DNA of 64,000 nucleotides from Bolinopsis microptera (GCF_026151205.1 NC_087072.1:23205603-23269602); one strand, 5' to 3'. Positions 35,573 to 48,730 are shown, numbered from the stretch's first letter. Notes: generated by a model not told the origin, from the letters alone. Numbers and translations are program-made.

Positions 35573-35960
35573 CCAAGTTTGGGGAAAAATGACGCCTCAT
35601 TTTCGTCAGCTAAGTCTGCTGGTCGGGTTGGGACAGGCCTAGAGACTATATTAAAGTTGAAACCATCTTCTGTGGTTTGTTCTGCGCTTTGTTCCTCATC
35701 TTCTGTGGTTTGTTCTGCGCTTTTTTCCTCAGTCGATTCCTCCGTGTCCATCTCAACTTCCTTCCTCTGGACCTGTTCTGCTATTGTATCCATGATCAGA
35801 ACTGGTTGAGGTGTATCCTCTGTTGGATTTACTCCCGCATTTTCTGTTTCGGATTGAGAATTCTGAATATAACCAGCTTGATCTGCCCTATCAGGCTGTA
35901 TAGGTTGAAACGTGAAGATGGAATCTACTTTTACTGCTTCTGTTGCTTTCGGTTTTCTCA
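35573..35960 (-). CDS. KIND gene exon 12 (acidic linker)
   Basis: Acceptor TTTTTTACCAG, donor TTGG^GTGAGT, 388 bp, phase 1 to 2. Gln/Glu/Thr-rich, with a duplicated EQTTEDEEQSAEQTTED stretch and ending FFPKLG. Exit phase 2 does not match the next exon at 34.2 kb (entry phase 1), so a small exon between them is probably missed or an alternative acceptor is used. Confidence 0.6.
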
Positions 35961-36310
35961 CTGGTAAAAAACAGGCGGTAGAACGTTATAAACGTTATAT
36001 AAATATTATTTCAATTTAAATGTCCTTAAATTATTAATAAATTATCTTAAGGATCGTAATTTGGTTTTTGAACAATTTAAAAGAGTTGAATGAAATAAAG
36101 AATATAGTATAGACTATAGCTCGCTGTAGGCAATGTTGGAGGAATCTTATGTAATTTTGTGCACATTTTACGGTGTGAAGATGTTTTTACCACGGTAGAT
36201 TCTATTTGTACTGTATGATCTTGTTAATAATAATAATAAATAATTGCAATTAATATGGTTCCCGGTAAAACCCCAATCATGTGCATAATGGCTGAATAAA
36301 ATAAAATTAC

Positions 36311-36527
36311 CGTTAGATTTCATTCGTTTGTATCGGCTGGAGGGGCTCCATTTCTGTTTCCCTGTCTCCGTAATGGTAACATCTGGTAAATCAGCCTGAA
36401 CAGTAATGGTAAGATCTGGTAAATCAGCCTGAACAGTAATCGTAAGATCTGGTAAATCAGCCTGAACAGTAATCGTAAGATCTGGTAAATCAGCCTGAAC
36501 AGTAATGGTAACATTTGGTAAATCAGC
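36311..36527 (-). CDS. KIND gene exon 11 (five 11-residue repeats)
   Basis: Phase 0 to 1, 217 bp, using the acceptor GGGCTCAG; a competing upstream acceptor (GTTCAG) breaks the frame. Five copies of ADLPDLTITVQ (one starts ADLPN, one ADLPDV) are followed by TGKQKWSPSSRYKRMKSN. Donor AACG^GTAATT. Third coding minisatellite of this linker. Confidence 0.6.
36365..36527 (-). repeat. Coding 33-bp minisatellite (ADLPDLTITVQ, five copies)
   Basis: In-frame array that makes up most of exon 11. Confidence 0.9.
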
Positions 36528-36663
36528 CTGAGCCCTGAACAGTATCATGATTCGTATCGATTCTCGTATACTTATTGAAACTATCTGAAGAACATATAGT
36601 ATTTATACTGTTGAAACCTTAATAATTCCATTTCTACTAAATTCGGGGTTTACAATTACTAAC

Positions 36664-38643
36664 CGGTTTTATTTGGGGATCATTTAAGAGTCGTTTCATT
36701 TGATCCTGCCTAGCCGTTTCCGTTACCTCCTCTTGCAACTCCAGGTGGTAATAAGTATTTGTGATCTCGCTGTCTCTACTGGTCTCTAAAATAGTCTCTA
36801 GGCCTGTCTCCACTGAGATTTCCAGAGATGTCTCTAAAGGTCTTCTCTCAGGTGAAGTGAGCTGAGACTCTGTTGAGTCTAACTCAGGGGGATCAAGTTG
36901 AACAGCGATTTTAAAACTAGTATTCATGTTTGTCAGATCTGCAATTCCTTTCTTTGGGATTACTGGTACTGGTACTGGCATGGGGAATTGAAGAGGTTCT
37001 GGTATCTTGCAGGGATCTACGGTTGTTTGCCCTGCTTGTTCTAATAGCTGACAGGATTCTTTAGGAATGGCATGGTCAGTGATTATTTGGGGCGCCTCTG
37101 GGTGGGCTACAAAATCATCAACCTTACTATCTTCTTGAGTTTGTTGGGTTTTTATAACCTCAGACTGTTCAATAAGTTTAGTGTTTTTGATCGGCTCCAA
37201 GTCATTATCTTGCAGGGTACTTTTAGGCTCGACACTTTCTGTCGATTCCGGGACCACATCTGCGGTATCTAGCTTTGGTGACCCGATAGATAGAATTCTC
37301 TCGCTCCGCTTAAATCCTGAATCAACTAGATCCTTCCTGGGGACCATGACCGGTTCTAGATCCTTCCTGGGGACCATGACCGGTTCAAGATCCTTCCTGG
37401 GGACCATGACCGGTTCTAGATCATTCCTGGGGACCATGACCGGTTCAAGATCCTTGCTGGGGACCATGACCGGTTCAAGATCCTTCCTGGGGACCATGAC
37501 CGGTTCAATATCTTTCCTGGGGACCATGACCGGTTCTAGATCATTCCTGGGGACCATGACCGGTTCAAGATCCTTCCTGGGGACCATGACCAGTTCAAGA
37601 TTCTTCCTGGGGACCATGACCGGTTCAAGATCCTTTCTGGGGACCATGACCGGTTCAAGATCCTTCCTGGGGACCATGACCGGTTCAATATCTTTCCTGG
37701 GGACCATGACCGGTTCAAGATTCTTCCTGGGGACCATGACCGGTTCAATATCTTTCCTGGGGACCATGACCGGTTCAATATCCTTCCTGGGGACCATGAC
37801 CGGTTCAAGATCCTTCCTGGGGACCATGACCGGTTCAAGATCCTTCCTGGGGACCATGACCGGTTCAATATCTTTCCTGGGGACCATGACCGGTTCAAGA
37901 TCCTTTCTGGGGACCATGACCGGTTCAAAATCCTTCCAGGGGACCATGACCGGTTCAAGATCCTTCATGGGGACCATGACCGGTTCAAGATCCTTCCTGG
38001 GGACCATGACCGGTTCAAAATGTTCAAGCACTTCTTCATTCGAGTCTTTTTTTGAAGGATTCTTTGCAGCTGGCAGATTTTTCTTAATTTTTCCAGACTT
38101 TGTGTCGATTGCGCTGGTTGATTTTCTTCTCGTAGCCGGAGTACCTCGTGCTCCAGATATCGGAGGAAGTGAAACCTTCCGTTTAGGAAAAATGTTCACT
38201 TTATTTTCAGGAATTGTCTTCATATTCGGTTTTGTCGACGACACTTTCTTCAGTATAGAAACTGTAGGAGCAGGTTTAGAAACTGTAGGAGCAGGTTTAG
38301 AAACTGTAGGAGCAGGTTTAGAAACTTTAGGAGCAGGTTTAGCAACTTTAGGAGCAGGTTTAGAAACTTTAGGAGCAGATTTAGAAACTGTGGGAGCAGG
38401 TTTAGAAACTGTAGGAGCAGGTTTAGAAACTGTAGGAGCAGGTTTAGAAACTGTAGGAACAGGTTTAGAAACTGTAGGAGCAGGTTTAGTTAGAGACGGT
38501 GTGGAACCTGAACCTTTTCTTTTGATAACCGGGGAAGCGGTAGACGACTTACTGGCGGAGGTTTTGTTTCCCTTAACTGTGGCACTTGTTGTTGCAGATG
38601 GTTTTTCTTTTGGAGTGATAGTCTTCTGGATTTTCGTGCTTCC
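36664..38643 (-). CDS. KIND gene exon 10: large repeat-bearing linker exon
   Basis: A 1,980-bp exon of exactly 660 codons, phase 0/0 (GCTATTCAG acceptor, CCG^GTTAGT donor). Order: basic Ser/Thr-rich start (GSTKIQKTITPKEK), about ten copies of a 7-residue TVSKPAP repeat, a basic spacer (KRKVSLPPISGARGTPATRR), about 23 copies of a 10-residue EPVMVPRKDL repeat, then an acidic tail ending near DPQIKP. Both repeats keep the frame. The antisense frame is also open across the repeats but this is repeat shadow. Function is unknown; a long disordered multivalent linker is inferred. Confidence 0.75.
37325..38012 (-). repeat. Coding 30-bp minisatellite (EPVMVPRKDL, about 23 copies)
   Basis: In-frame array in exon 10. 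Variation is concentrated at residues 8-10 (RKDL, RKDI, SKDL, MKDL, WKDF, RNDL), while EPVMVP is nearly invariant. Confidence 0.95.
38262..38490 (-). repeat. Coding 21-bp minisatellite (TVSKPAP, about ten copies)
   Basis: In-frame Ser/Lys/Pro-rich heptad array near the start of exon 10; variants include TLSKPAP-like and VPTVSK units. Confidence 0.9.
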
Positions 38644-38713
38644 CTGAATAGCCCATGAATAGTTTGATCACTGGTGCTAATAAAAAATGTGATGAAAATT
38701 AAACGATTTTTTA

Positions 38714-39264
<551 letters not shown>

Positions 39265-39269
39265 CTAAC

Positions 39270-39355
39270 CGATGGTTTGGGTTTTGAGATGGGTCTAGGG
39301 GGAGGCTTTTTATTTGCGGTTTTGGGAGGCAGTTTCTTCGTCAAGACAGTTGAAC
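39270..39355 (-). CDS. KIND gene exon 9 (Lys/Pro-rich)
   Basis: Eighty-six bp, phase 1 to 0: STVLTKKLPPKTANKK then PPPRPISKPKPS. Acceptor is CATCCTAG and donor TCG^GTTAGT; the intron runs almost at once into a GT microsatellite on the gene strand. Confidence 0.6.
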
Positions 39356-40102
39356 CTAGGATGTATATATTTTATAACTGTGGTCTTCAACAGGATATTA
39401 TCCAACTATCAGTATAACAAACATTCAAGAAAATTTGGATTTGATGAGCGGGAAAGAGCCAGATTATATAATGATTACTGATGGAAGTCTTACAGTTACA
39501 TTGATTACTAATAACCAAACCTAAGGATACATTGCAACGGGCAATCACACTTATATATAACATAGTATGTAGTGTATAATACATATGACTTTATAAAATG
39601 ATCTATCCCCATCTGATTTTCCTTACAAAGTACACAAATATTTCGGGGTCAAAACTTTACACACCGGCTATATCAGCGATCTAGGAATTTTTCCCCCATT
39701 TGTGTGTAAACCATACATTATCGGTTTTCATTTACAAAATCCTATTTTTGTTATGAAGTATTGCCCCCTTCACTGTTGAACATTTTTGGGTGAACGTTTC
39801 CGAACATCTTACATACGACTATTTGTTTTCTTTCGATATTAACTTTGTGTTTCATATTCATAATAAAACACAATGTTAATATGGAAAAAAATATTCATAT
39901 AAAGTACTGCAATGAAATGTATTGTATTGCTTTGTATTAGTTAGCAGTTGTAGTATATTTACCAAGGTTGGTGTGTGGTTTTGAGTATTGTTTTAAAGTT
40001 GTTTGTTTTGTGCTAGAGTTTAAATTTTGCTTTATGAATTCAGTAAAATTAAATTAAAATATTGTCTTCAATCTAAAACTAAATATAATTTAATGAGCTC
40101 AC
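39356..40102. other. Intron between exons 8 and 9
   Basis: AT-rich; ATTATCCAACTATCAGTAT at 39398 repeats a segment at 35510. No gene seen. Confidence 0.6.
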
Positions 40103-40800
40103 CAGCAACTGATTTTCGGCGTGGTTTTGTTTCCTTGACTGCTGATTTTAACTGTTTGGTTGCAACTGAAGCTGATCTAGGCCGGGTAACAGGAGCTTTC
40201 TTTACGTTATCAAACTTATCACGTTGTGACTTTTTAGAGAAAGTTGATTCAGATTTTTTTGACACGGATTTCTCAGCATCTTCTTGCTTGATCTTTGCAT
40301 TTTTATGATCTTTCTGATTTATATTAATTTCTGTAGACTCAAAATATTGCGGCATTTTGTCGTTTGCAGCCAAATCTGACGGCTCACCTAGTTTCCAACT
40401 TTTTTCATGATCTTTTGCAGCTTGTTGTTTTGCCATTGCTGATATAGCTTTAGTTATGTTTCTATTAAACATTTTGGGCTTAAGCTGACCTTGTGCTTCA
40501 GCCTGTTTGACAACTCCAAGCAGCCCTTTATTACCAGGCAAATTGAGCTTTGATCTAATGTTCATTCCAGCTTTTCTCCAGAGGTCTGATGGCTTCGGTT
40601 TTGGTTTCAAAGGTTTTTTGATAAACGTGGCAGCCACAGTTGTGTCTTGCTCTTCATTTTTACTATCCTCATCTTCCTTCGATTCGATAACCTCTTCTTT
40701 GAGTTTAATAACCGCCTCCACTGCATGTTTGACAGGTAAAGGAGAAACTGGAATGACTGGGGTTTCGCTGCTGAGTTGGTCGTTAGAGAGACTTCTGAAC
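40103..40800 (-). CDS. KIND gene exon 8 (charged linker)
   Basis: An open 698-bp exon (TTGGCAG acceptor, CTG^GTGAGC donor), phase 2 to 1. Composition is Lys/Glu/Ser-rich with KPLKPKPKPSDLW near the front and KKSESTFSKKSQRDK and RPRSASVATK towards the end. Likely a disordered or coiled-coil linker with basic patches. Function unknown. Confidence 0.65.
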
Positions 40801-40970
40801 CTGCCAATTAAACATGTCTACTGATCAGCATTGTAAACGTATTCATATATTATTAATTAGCAAAATCTTAATACATAAATGTGCGATAGATAATTGCAAT
40901 TGTGATCATAAATAGAATTCGTAAATGGTGCCACATCGATTTATCATATCACTGAACATTTGTAATGAAC

Positions 40971-41242
40971 CTGTTGGTGGGTGGCTCCTCTTTACATGTA
41001 GACTCTCCAGACTCACTAGTACTGTCACATAAAATAGGGGAGGTGTTTAACAAGGCAGCTACCTCCCGGTCTTCACTCGTTTGTTTAGACAGTATTGTTG
41101 AGAGGTTACAATGTTTCTGATCAGCTGTTTCTAATTGGATGTTCTGGGAGAAATTTTCCTCTGTTTCATTGGTGACGCTGACATCCATATGATCGTAGTC
41201 CCATGTACCCTCGGTCGGAGGATTGCTGTCTAAATCTGTTTC
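40971..41242 (-). CDS. KIND gene exon 7 (acidic linker)
   Basis: From acceptor ATATTCCAG to donor ACAG^GTTCAT, 272 bp, phase 0 to 2. Encodes ETDLDSNPPTEGTWDYDHMD and an acidic Ser/Thr-rich continuation. The donor is weaker than others in the gene, but the phase fits exon 8. No domain recognised. Confidence 0.6.
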
Positions 41243-41754
41243 CTGGAATATTAACGATTTTTTATATGTATGACATTATTGATTGTAGTTATCGAAAACA
41301 TAAGGCCCTTATTGTTTATTTGAAACTTCAATTAATAATTGTATATATAAATCAAGCGTTACATTTTAGCCATGCAAAATTACAATGACATATTTTGATA
41401 TACTAATTGATAAATGGTACTGCAATATAAATTATAAGTTGCTTATTGAGTGGCTGGATGACAACTAACTACACTATAAAAATAAACTTGGTTGTATAAT
41501 AATTAATTCGGCTGAACCAACACATAGCAAGAGCCACATTAACGTTGGGACCGTTCAATACGGAGATTTTCTGCTCGATACCCTAGAATGATCAGACCCA
41601 TCTTATTTTTGACCGCTGAATTTGTTTTAAATGGGAGTAACCATTAACCCAGTATTATTTCAAAAAAACGATTTTTGGTCCTAAAAATGGCAATTTGTTG
41701 AGGTTTTTAAGAAATTTTTAAAGGTTAATCATTAATCTAAAGGACTAGTCGTAC

Positions 41755-42065
41755 TTTTCAATTCGACGGTTTCATATGTACTTTTAAATTTTTATTGAAA
41801 AGTACTGTCCCAAAATCCATGCGCGAGAGAAACATTTTGAAATACGACTGTTTGAAAATATATATTTTCAAACAGTCGTATATATAGGACTGTTTGAAAA
41901 TAGAGACTCGAGCTAAGTTTACTTTTATTTTTATCCTGATTGTTTAGTACCTGAATATTTACCTTTAAAAATTACTAGTTTTTATTTGTTCATTGGCTAA
42001 CAACTTGAATATTTACCTTTAAAAATTACTAGTTTTTATTTGTTCATTGGCTAACAACTTGAATT
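41755..42065. repeat. Interspersed repeat C, copy 1, with 40-bp perfect palindrome
   Basis: TTCAATTCGACGGTTTCATA onwards recurs at 51737-51930. Bases 41842-41881 are a spacerless perfect palindrome (ATACGACTGTTTGAAAATAT and its complement). A 53-bp direct repeat follows at 41953-42060. Confidence 0.85.
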
Positions 42066-42419
42066 TTCGAAATATTGCGTCCAATACCACAGTGCTGGCA
42101 AGCACGACCGTTGCCATTACACTCACTATACTACCATTATACTCAGAATTATGAAATAGTTATGTGGAGGTTTTTAAGAAATTTGCGCAAAGCACTGTTA
42201 TACGAAATTCGGTAAAAAACCCAAAATCGTCATATTCAGGTGCCTTAAAAACCATGTTAAATTTGAGTTAGAGATCTGAAATTTTGCAGGGCGACGAGAC
42301 GTTGACCAAATCGATTGCAAAAAAGTTTCAAGTTTCAGGAGTATTGGGAATAGGTTTTCTGGAACCACTGTTTTACAACATGCAACAGATTGTCGTGAAG
42401 TATATCAATATGTATTTAT

Positions 42420-43560
42420 CTATTTTACCAAAACCCATAATCATGGGTAGAGTGGACCGCTGCCAGTGTCCCTCTTTCCCAAACAAAAGGAAATGATATT
42501 AATTTGATTGACCGTTCTCAAATGCAAAATGATACCGAGAATGAAATCGGTCGCTCGCTTTTCCCATTCATTCACGGCTTACGAATTGTAATAAGTTTTG
42601 ATTGATTACATTAATCAGATGCTGTAAAAATCTCTTTGGGTTGCGTTCGGGTCGATACCTAGTATTTCGGGGTAAGGGTGGTAGTTTGTAGTTATTACTT
42701 ATTAAATTAGCTGAAGTTTATTGAATCTTTATTGCCGAGTACAGCTGCCTTTGGGTAGTTCTTCTTAATCTATTACAATTGTAAATGAATGGGAAAAGCG
42801 AGCGACCGATTTCATTCTCGGTATCATTTTGCATTTGAGAACGGTCAATCAAATTAATATCATTTCCTTTTGTTTGGGAAAGAGGGACACTGGCAGCGGT
42901 CCACTCTACCCATGATTATGGGTTTTGGTAAAATATCATCTCTTTTTGATTATAATGTCAGGGTACTTTATAAAGTCGAAATATAAAGTTAAACTGATAT
43001 CTTCATTAATAAGGAGGAAGTTTCAACGAGAATTTCGAAATTTTTCCTTTAAAAACATTTCCTTGTGTTTAGGTAAGCATATCGGTCGATCACTGACTGA
43101 ATATGCCACTTAATAAGCTCATTCAAGTTGGCATTAAATTCATATATAATGACATTAAACTGTCGTGGCAAAGCAGAATTTGTTGGAAATCACGAATGAG
43201 CAAAATTCTCACCTTTCGCACGTGCAAATTTTGAGCGGACGTTGCGTGCGCATCCAATATTGAATCGCCGTAAATTTTTGCTTGTAATTGTTTTATATAT
43301 AGCTTGATAAACATGCAAAGTTTCAAAGTATTTCAAGAAGAACTGTAATCACAACGGCACTCTAAAGTTGACAGAAAATGACGAAAACAGCAATTTTCAG
43401 TGATTTTAGCAATTTTTTATCAATTTGGGCGTGTCCCCTCGTGTGCAACGTTTCGATTTTTAATTTTAAAACTAGCCTAATGCACAATTTATACCTATAG
43501 GAAGCAGAACTGAGCTCCACAATCCAAGGCATGGCCCAACACCAGAGAATACTAAATCGC
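42420..43560 (-). mobile_element. Interspersed repeat A with internal foldback, copy 2
   Basis: Inverse copy of 9.49-10.58 kb. Arms 42425-42590 and 42770-42935 are near-perfect inverted repeats (AAACCCATAATCATGGGTAG / CTACCCATGATTATGGGTTT). Confidence 0.75.
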
Positions 43561-43674
43561 AAAATTGACGTTTTTATAAAATAATTCTTCAAAACACAAA
43601 AAAGCACATACTTCAATGACGAATATCTTTATGAAGGAGCAAGCTAGAAAAACTTTCCGGTAGATTTTCAGAAT

Positions 43675-43755
43675 TTTATTTTTAATTGTAGTTGACGAAA
43701 TGAGAGTCTCCACTCAGTGTGAACTCTCATTTCGTCAACTACAATTAAAAATAAA
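43675..43755. repeat. Perfect 33-bp hairpin
   Basis: Arms 43675-43707 and 43723-43755 are exact complements (core GTAGTTGACGAAATGAGAGT) around a 15-nt loop. Confidence 0.95.
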
Positions 43756-44311
43756 TGATTGACCCACTCATAAGAGCAAAACAAGATTACCAGATTTTCA
43801 GAATGCTTGAACAATTATCTAAGATAAAAATTTCCTCAGATTTTGAATACAATTACTTTTTAATGGTGTAAAATCATTTTAAAAAGTTATTACTTTGTCA
43901 AAAATCAAGTTTTAAAAACGGTTAACTTGATGACGTCATCAAGGGGTGTTCATGACGTCAAATAATTTGTTTATACAATGTAAACTAAAGTGTAAACAAT
44001 TATTTTTAAGACCTGTGGTCGGAAATGGCTGTATCTTTTATATTTTTGAATCTATGGACAATTAAATACAGGCTACAATTGACTGGCAAAGCGTCTATCC
44101 CTGAATATATGTATGTATATATGTATGTATCACGACAATCTATCGTAAAACAGGGGTTCTAGAAAACCCATTTCCCGGTGCTCCTGAAACCTGAAACTTT
44201 TTTTGCAGTCGATTTGGTCAAGGTCTAGACGCCCTGAAAAATTTCAGATCTCTAACTCAATTTTAACATGGTTTTTAAGGCACCTGAATATGGCGATTTT
44301 GGGTTTTTTAC

Positions 44312-44690
44312 CGAGCGTGCTAAATCACTCTACAGTCGATCTTCGAGATTGTTCTAAAAGGGCCCCCAATGGTTGTAACCAACTTCAATCGATGTATTTT
44401 CGGACGCTGATTCCGAATCACCCCCCATGACATACTCATAGGGTTAAAATTCTCTCCTGACGAGATATTGGCGAAAAACCGTATCGATCACGTGATATGA
44501 CCGTATAAGGAAGTTAGTCTAATTTCTCGTTAGGGTTAGGGTTTTAGCATATGTTTTTGTTAAGGATTGGGTTAGGGTTAGGGTTGGGATCAGATTAGAG
44601 GGTTAGGGTTTCGAAAAGTCGTTCAGAACCAGCTAGAGAACGGGTTAAAAAAGTCACGCGACAGTCGAGTGTAGAGTGATTAATCATCAT
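44312..44690. mobile_element. MITE with TAAATCACTCTACAGTCGA termini, copy 2
   Basis: Same termini as 31030-31257 but longer, with GGGTTAGGGTTAGGG blocks inside. GTTTTTTACCG flanks both sides, consistent with an 11-bp target duplication (Mutator-like length, inferred), and the host sequence continues across it. Confidence 0.8.
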
Positions 44691-45399
44691 CCGTTTTTTA
44701 CCGAATTTCGTATAACAGTGCTGGCGAGTATTTTATGCAAATTTCTTAAAAATCTCAACATAACTATTTTTTATTCCTGTCATCTTTGACATCAAATTAG
44801 AATGTTTTGACTAAAAATAAATCTGCTGAACGACTTCCGATGAGTCTTAGTGCCTGAAAAACTCCGGCCGGAGTGCACGCTTCGCGTGCACGAAAGAGGC
44901 TTGTAACGTGTACCAAAGGGGGTATAATAGTAAAGGGGGTATAATAGTAAAGGGGGTATAATAGTAAAGGGGGTACATAGTATACCCACAATAAATGCAA
45001 CGGTCGTGCTTGCCAGCACTGTGATAGACGCTTTGGCAGTCAATTATAGGTTACATTCAAGTGTCCATCGATTCAAAATCTTTAAAGTTACAGCCATCTT
45101 GATTACAGGTCTTAAAGATAATCGTTTAGAATTTAGTTTACGTTATATGCAAAAATAATTAAATGTCATTTTTACCACTTTCAACCGGCCGGCGGCCATA
45201 CGCGCTTTCGCGCTGCACTGCGGGCGTGCTTGTTTCACAAGCGGGGAAGTGGGCGCGCGACACTGCAAGCGCAAGGGCTTTGGATAGAGCAGCGGGCCAC
45301 GTGACTTGGGGTTTTTAGTTTTATGACCGAAAGAAACGATATTATCGAAATTGCATATTCCCACCTATAACCTTGTAGCGCGATGCGTTACTGTGCCTA

Positions 45400-45965
45400 G
45401 GCGGTGCATGATAAAAATAAACTTGCTCGGATTTTCAAAATTTTTGTACCATCGTTTTCTAGAGACTGTGAGAATTTTCACAGTAGCAAATTTATCATAC
45501 CTTTTTGGAATGATCAGTGAGTTTCGCCTAGGTGCCATATTTGATGGTGCGCGGCTTTTGGAGCAAAATTAGGTTTAAAAGTCGCGTAATTTGACGAAAC
45601 TCGTTGATTTTTGTCGTATTATTCTGTCATATCTTCGGTTCCTGAACATAAATCATGCTTAAAATTTGTCAGGACCTTTTAATCATACTTAACTACCGAA
45701 CCTAATTTAGTTTGGAGAGATTGGCCTTGATTAAGAGGTCTAAAAATGACAAAATAGGTATAAATTCGTTGATAACTCAAATTCTGAGCATCGAAATTGC
45801 TCAAACTAAATTAGGTTCAGTAAAACATAAGTGTTTACGTAAGCTGACCAAATTTCAACAAAATTGTTATATGGGAAGTATAATAACTTTTCGATTGTTT
45901 CCAAAATAATGTGCTGGCCGAAATAAAAGCAAAAAAACCATTCAATGGTCAGCGCGCGCGTTTTA
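45400..45965 (+). repeat. Interspersed repeat B, copy 2
   Basis: Direct-orientation match to 29.05-29.7 kb (AACTTGCTCGGATTTTCAAA, GATCAGTGAGTTT). Contains a tandem GCTCAAACTAAATTAGGTTC-type segment; no gene. Confidence 0.7.
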
Positions 45966-46891
45966 TTGTCGATGGCGCACTGCCTACTGTGCCGCACCGC
46001 GCACTCAATGAGGCTTCTCTAGATCGGCGAAATGCGCTACTGTGCTGCGCCGAGCTGAGATGAATTGACATCGTCAATTAACCTAAAACCCTAACGGCCT
46101 AACCATAACCCGCACTGGGCCAGATTACCTGGGGACCTCAGGCTATCTTACCTGGGGACCCCAGGCTATTATGTTCATAAACATAGCTTAGAGATTCGGC
46201 GAAATGACAGGCTGAGCGCGGCCCATACCAGTAAGCACCAAAACGATACTGTAACCTCAATTGTAGAAAGTGTTACGGAAAAATGGCGCGCATTGCTCCA
46301 TGCTATGGCCCCTACCATGCCGCGCACAAGTGCGCCGTTACTTCGCGGAAAATAGTCATAAAATCAGATACTGCGACGTTTTATTTAACGGATAATAATT
46401 GTAAAGTATTTATTTGCAATTTGCTCCAAATATTAAGACCGTCGACGAGTCCAATATTAATAGGTTATAAAACTACAACGTGAAACAAGGCGCGCACTTG
46501 TTTCCTATACACGTGCGCTCTTAACGGGTGATACTCGTAAAATATCTGTTCCATATATTGGACCATCGACGAGTCCAACTCGGCGCGCGTCCTGGTAGGT
46601 TGTAAACCTACAAGTGCGCTCCTATTAAATCGTTAATTGTATCACGTGGTGACCCCCACTGTCGCTTCACTAGAGTTTCTACGATACAGGGGAGCCGCGC
46701 ACTCGTGCGCGGCGGGTCATACAACGTATGACAATTAAATCGCTCGCCCAAATTTTAAGAAAATTCTTGTGAAAAGGCCCTTTGGGTATGAAATTGATCT
46801 GAGTCGGTGTATTTTGGACGCTGATTCCGAATCACCACCCATGAAGACGTAGTATCAAGTATAGGGTAAAAATGCTTCTCTGGAGAGTTAT

Positions 46892-48666
46892 CCCAGGAAA
46901 AGTTACCGGCTGGTGGTGGTACTAGAGTTGGTTTAATTTAAACAGACGGCTCGACCTCGCGCGCAACAACAAGCATGATTTGCACGCGTGGCGTATTCCA
47001 ATGTTCAAGCAGCTACCACGTGACACAATTCAGCCAACCAGAGTACAGGAATCCGCAAAGTTAAAGTTGCAAACTTTTGATCGGCCCGAAAGGGGACTTT
47101 TCTGGAGATTTTGAGATAACTCATTAATTACGTTGTCTTGAATTTTCCTCCTGGAGAGGTAACGTTACTTTTAAAAGAGGAACATGTTACAAAAAACCGG
47201 AAGTCTCCAACTCTTTTACTTTCAAAGTTAAGCCCCATCCGGTCAGGGTTCCTGGGTGCAGCTGGCTGACGCCGAATAGGGTGTTTTGGCCGTTCTAACT
47301 TAAGACTTTTAAGAATTAAAGCAGCCGTATTGATCTTCCAAACCTACAACTTTCAAGGGCTAGAATTCGCTGTATTTTGCCGTTAAAACACAACTTGTAC
47401 TGTTTCACTTCATGATTGGGCCGTAATTCAAAAGCAAATTGGCAAGAAGTGGTGCTCACGGTCTCACTTAACGTCACTTATCGCTCAGTTAAGAGCGACC
47501 ATGGTCTTAAGCGACAAACAGCCTGCAGGCATATGATCCGAATACGAAATATCCTTGTGTTCGGCATTTAGTAGCCCTAATTGGTTACTTCGTATACCCA
47601 GGAAAAGTTACCGGCTGGTGGTGGTACTAGAGTTGGTTTAATTTAAACAGACGGCTCGACCTCGCGCGCAACAACAAGCATGATTTGCACGCGTGGCGTA
47701 TTCCAATGTTCAAGCAGCTACCACGTGACACAATTCAGCCAACCAGAGTACAGGAATCCGCAAAGTTAAAGTTGCAAACTTTTGATCGGCCCGAAAGGGG
47801 ACTTTTCTGGAGATTTTGAGATAACTCATTAATTACGTTGTCTTGAATTTTCCTCCTGGAGAGGTAACGTTACTTTTAAAAGAGGAACATGTTACAAAAA
47901 ACCGGAAGTCTCCAACTCTTTTACTTTCAAAGTTAAGCCCCATCCGGTCAGGGTTCCTGGGTGCAGCTGGCTGACGCCGAATAGGGTGTTTTGGCCGTTC
48001 TAACTTAAGACTTTTAAGAATTAAAGCAGCCGTATTGATCTTCCAAACCTACAACTTTCAAGGGCTAGAATTCGCTGTATTTTGCCGTTAAAACACAACT
48101 TGTACTGTTTCACTTCATGATTGGGCCGTAATTCAAAAGCAAATTGGCAAGAAGTGGTGCTCACGGTCTCACTTAACGTCACTTATCGCTCAGTTAAGAG
48201 CGACCATGGTCTTAAGCGACAAACAGCCTGCAGGCATATGATCCGAATACGAAATATCCTTGTGTTCGGCATTTAGTAGCCCTAATTGGTTACTTCGTAT
48301 ACCCAGGAAAAGTTACCGGCTGGTGGTGGTACTAGAGTTGGTTTAATTTAAACAGACGGCTCGACCTCGCGCGCAACAACAAGCATGATTTGCACGCGTG
48401 GCGTATTCCAATGTTCAAGCAGCTACCACGTGACACAATTCAGCCAACCAGAGTACAGGAATCCGCAAAGTTAAAGTTGCAAACTTTTGATCGGCCCGAA
48501 AGGGGACTTTTCTGGAGATTTTGAGATAACTCATTAATTACGTTGTCTTGAATTTTCCTCCTGGAGAGGTAACGTTACTTTTAAAAGAGGAACATGTTAC
48601 AAAAAACCGGAAGTCTCCAACTCTTTTACTTTCAAAGTTAAGCCCCATCCGGTCAGGGTTCCTGGG
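46892..48666. repeat. 705-bp tandem repeat, 2.5 near-identical copies
   Basis: CCCAGGAAAAGTTACCGGCT begins copies at 46892, 47597 and 48302; the third stops after about 365 bp at TCAGGGTTCCTGGG. No differences noticed between copies on reading. No long ORF. Confidence 0.9.
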
Positions 48667-48730
48667 ATGGGCAAAAAACAGTTTTGGTCACGTGACAAGC
48701 TAGTAAAACATGAATTTGATTGTTTATGGC

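Larger units (their letters stand above)
42090..45021. mobile_element. Large TIR element with nested insertions
   Basis: Begins CAGTGCTGGCAAGCACGACC and ends with its complement at 45021. Long subterminal blocks are inverted (for instance AAACCATGTTAAATTTGAGT at 42250 against 44256-44275). Inside are repeat A copy 2 (42.42-43.56 kb), a hairpin (43.68 kb) and a MITE (44.31-44.69 kb). No transposase ORF. Confidence 0.6.

Noticed and set aside
37181-38647. 488-codon plus-strand ORF (SFLGTMTGSR repeats)
   Set aside because: Antisense shadow of exon 10; splice sites and phases support the minus strand.
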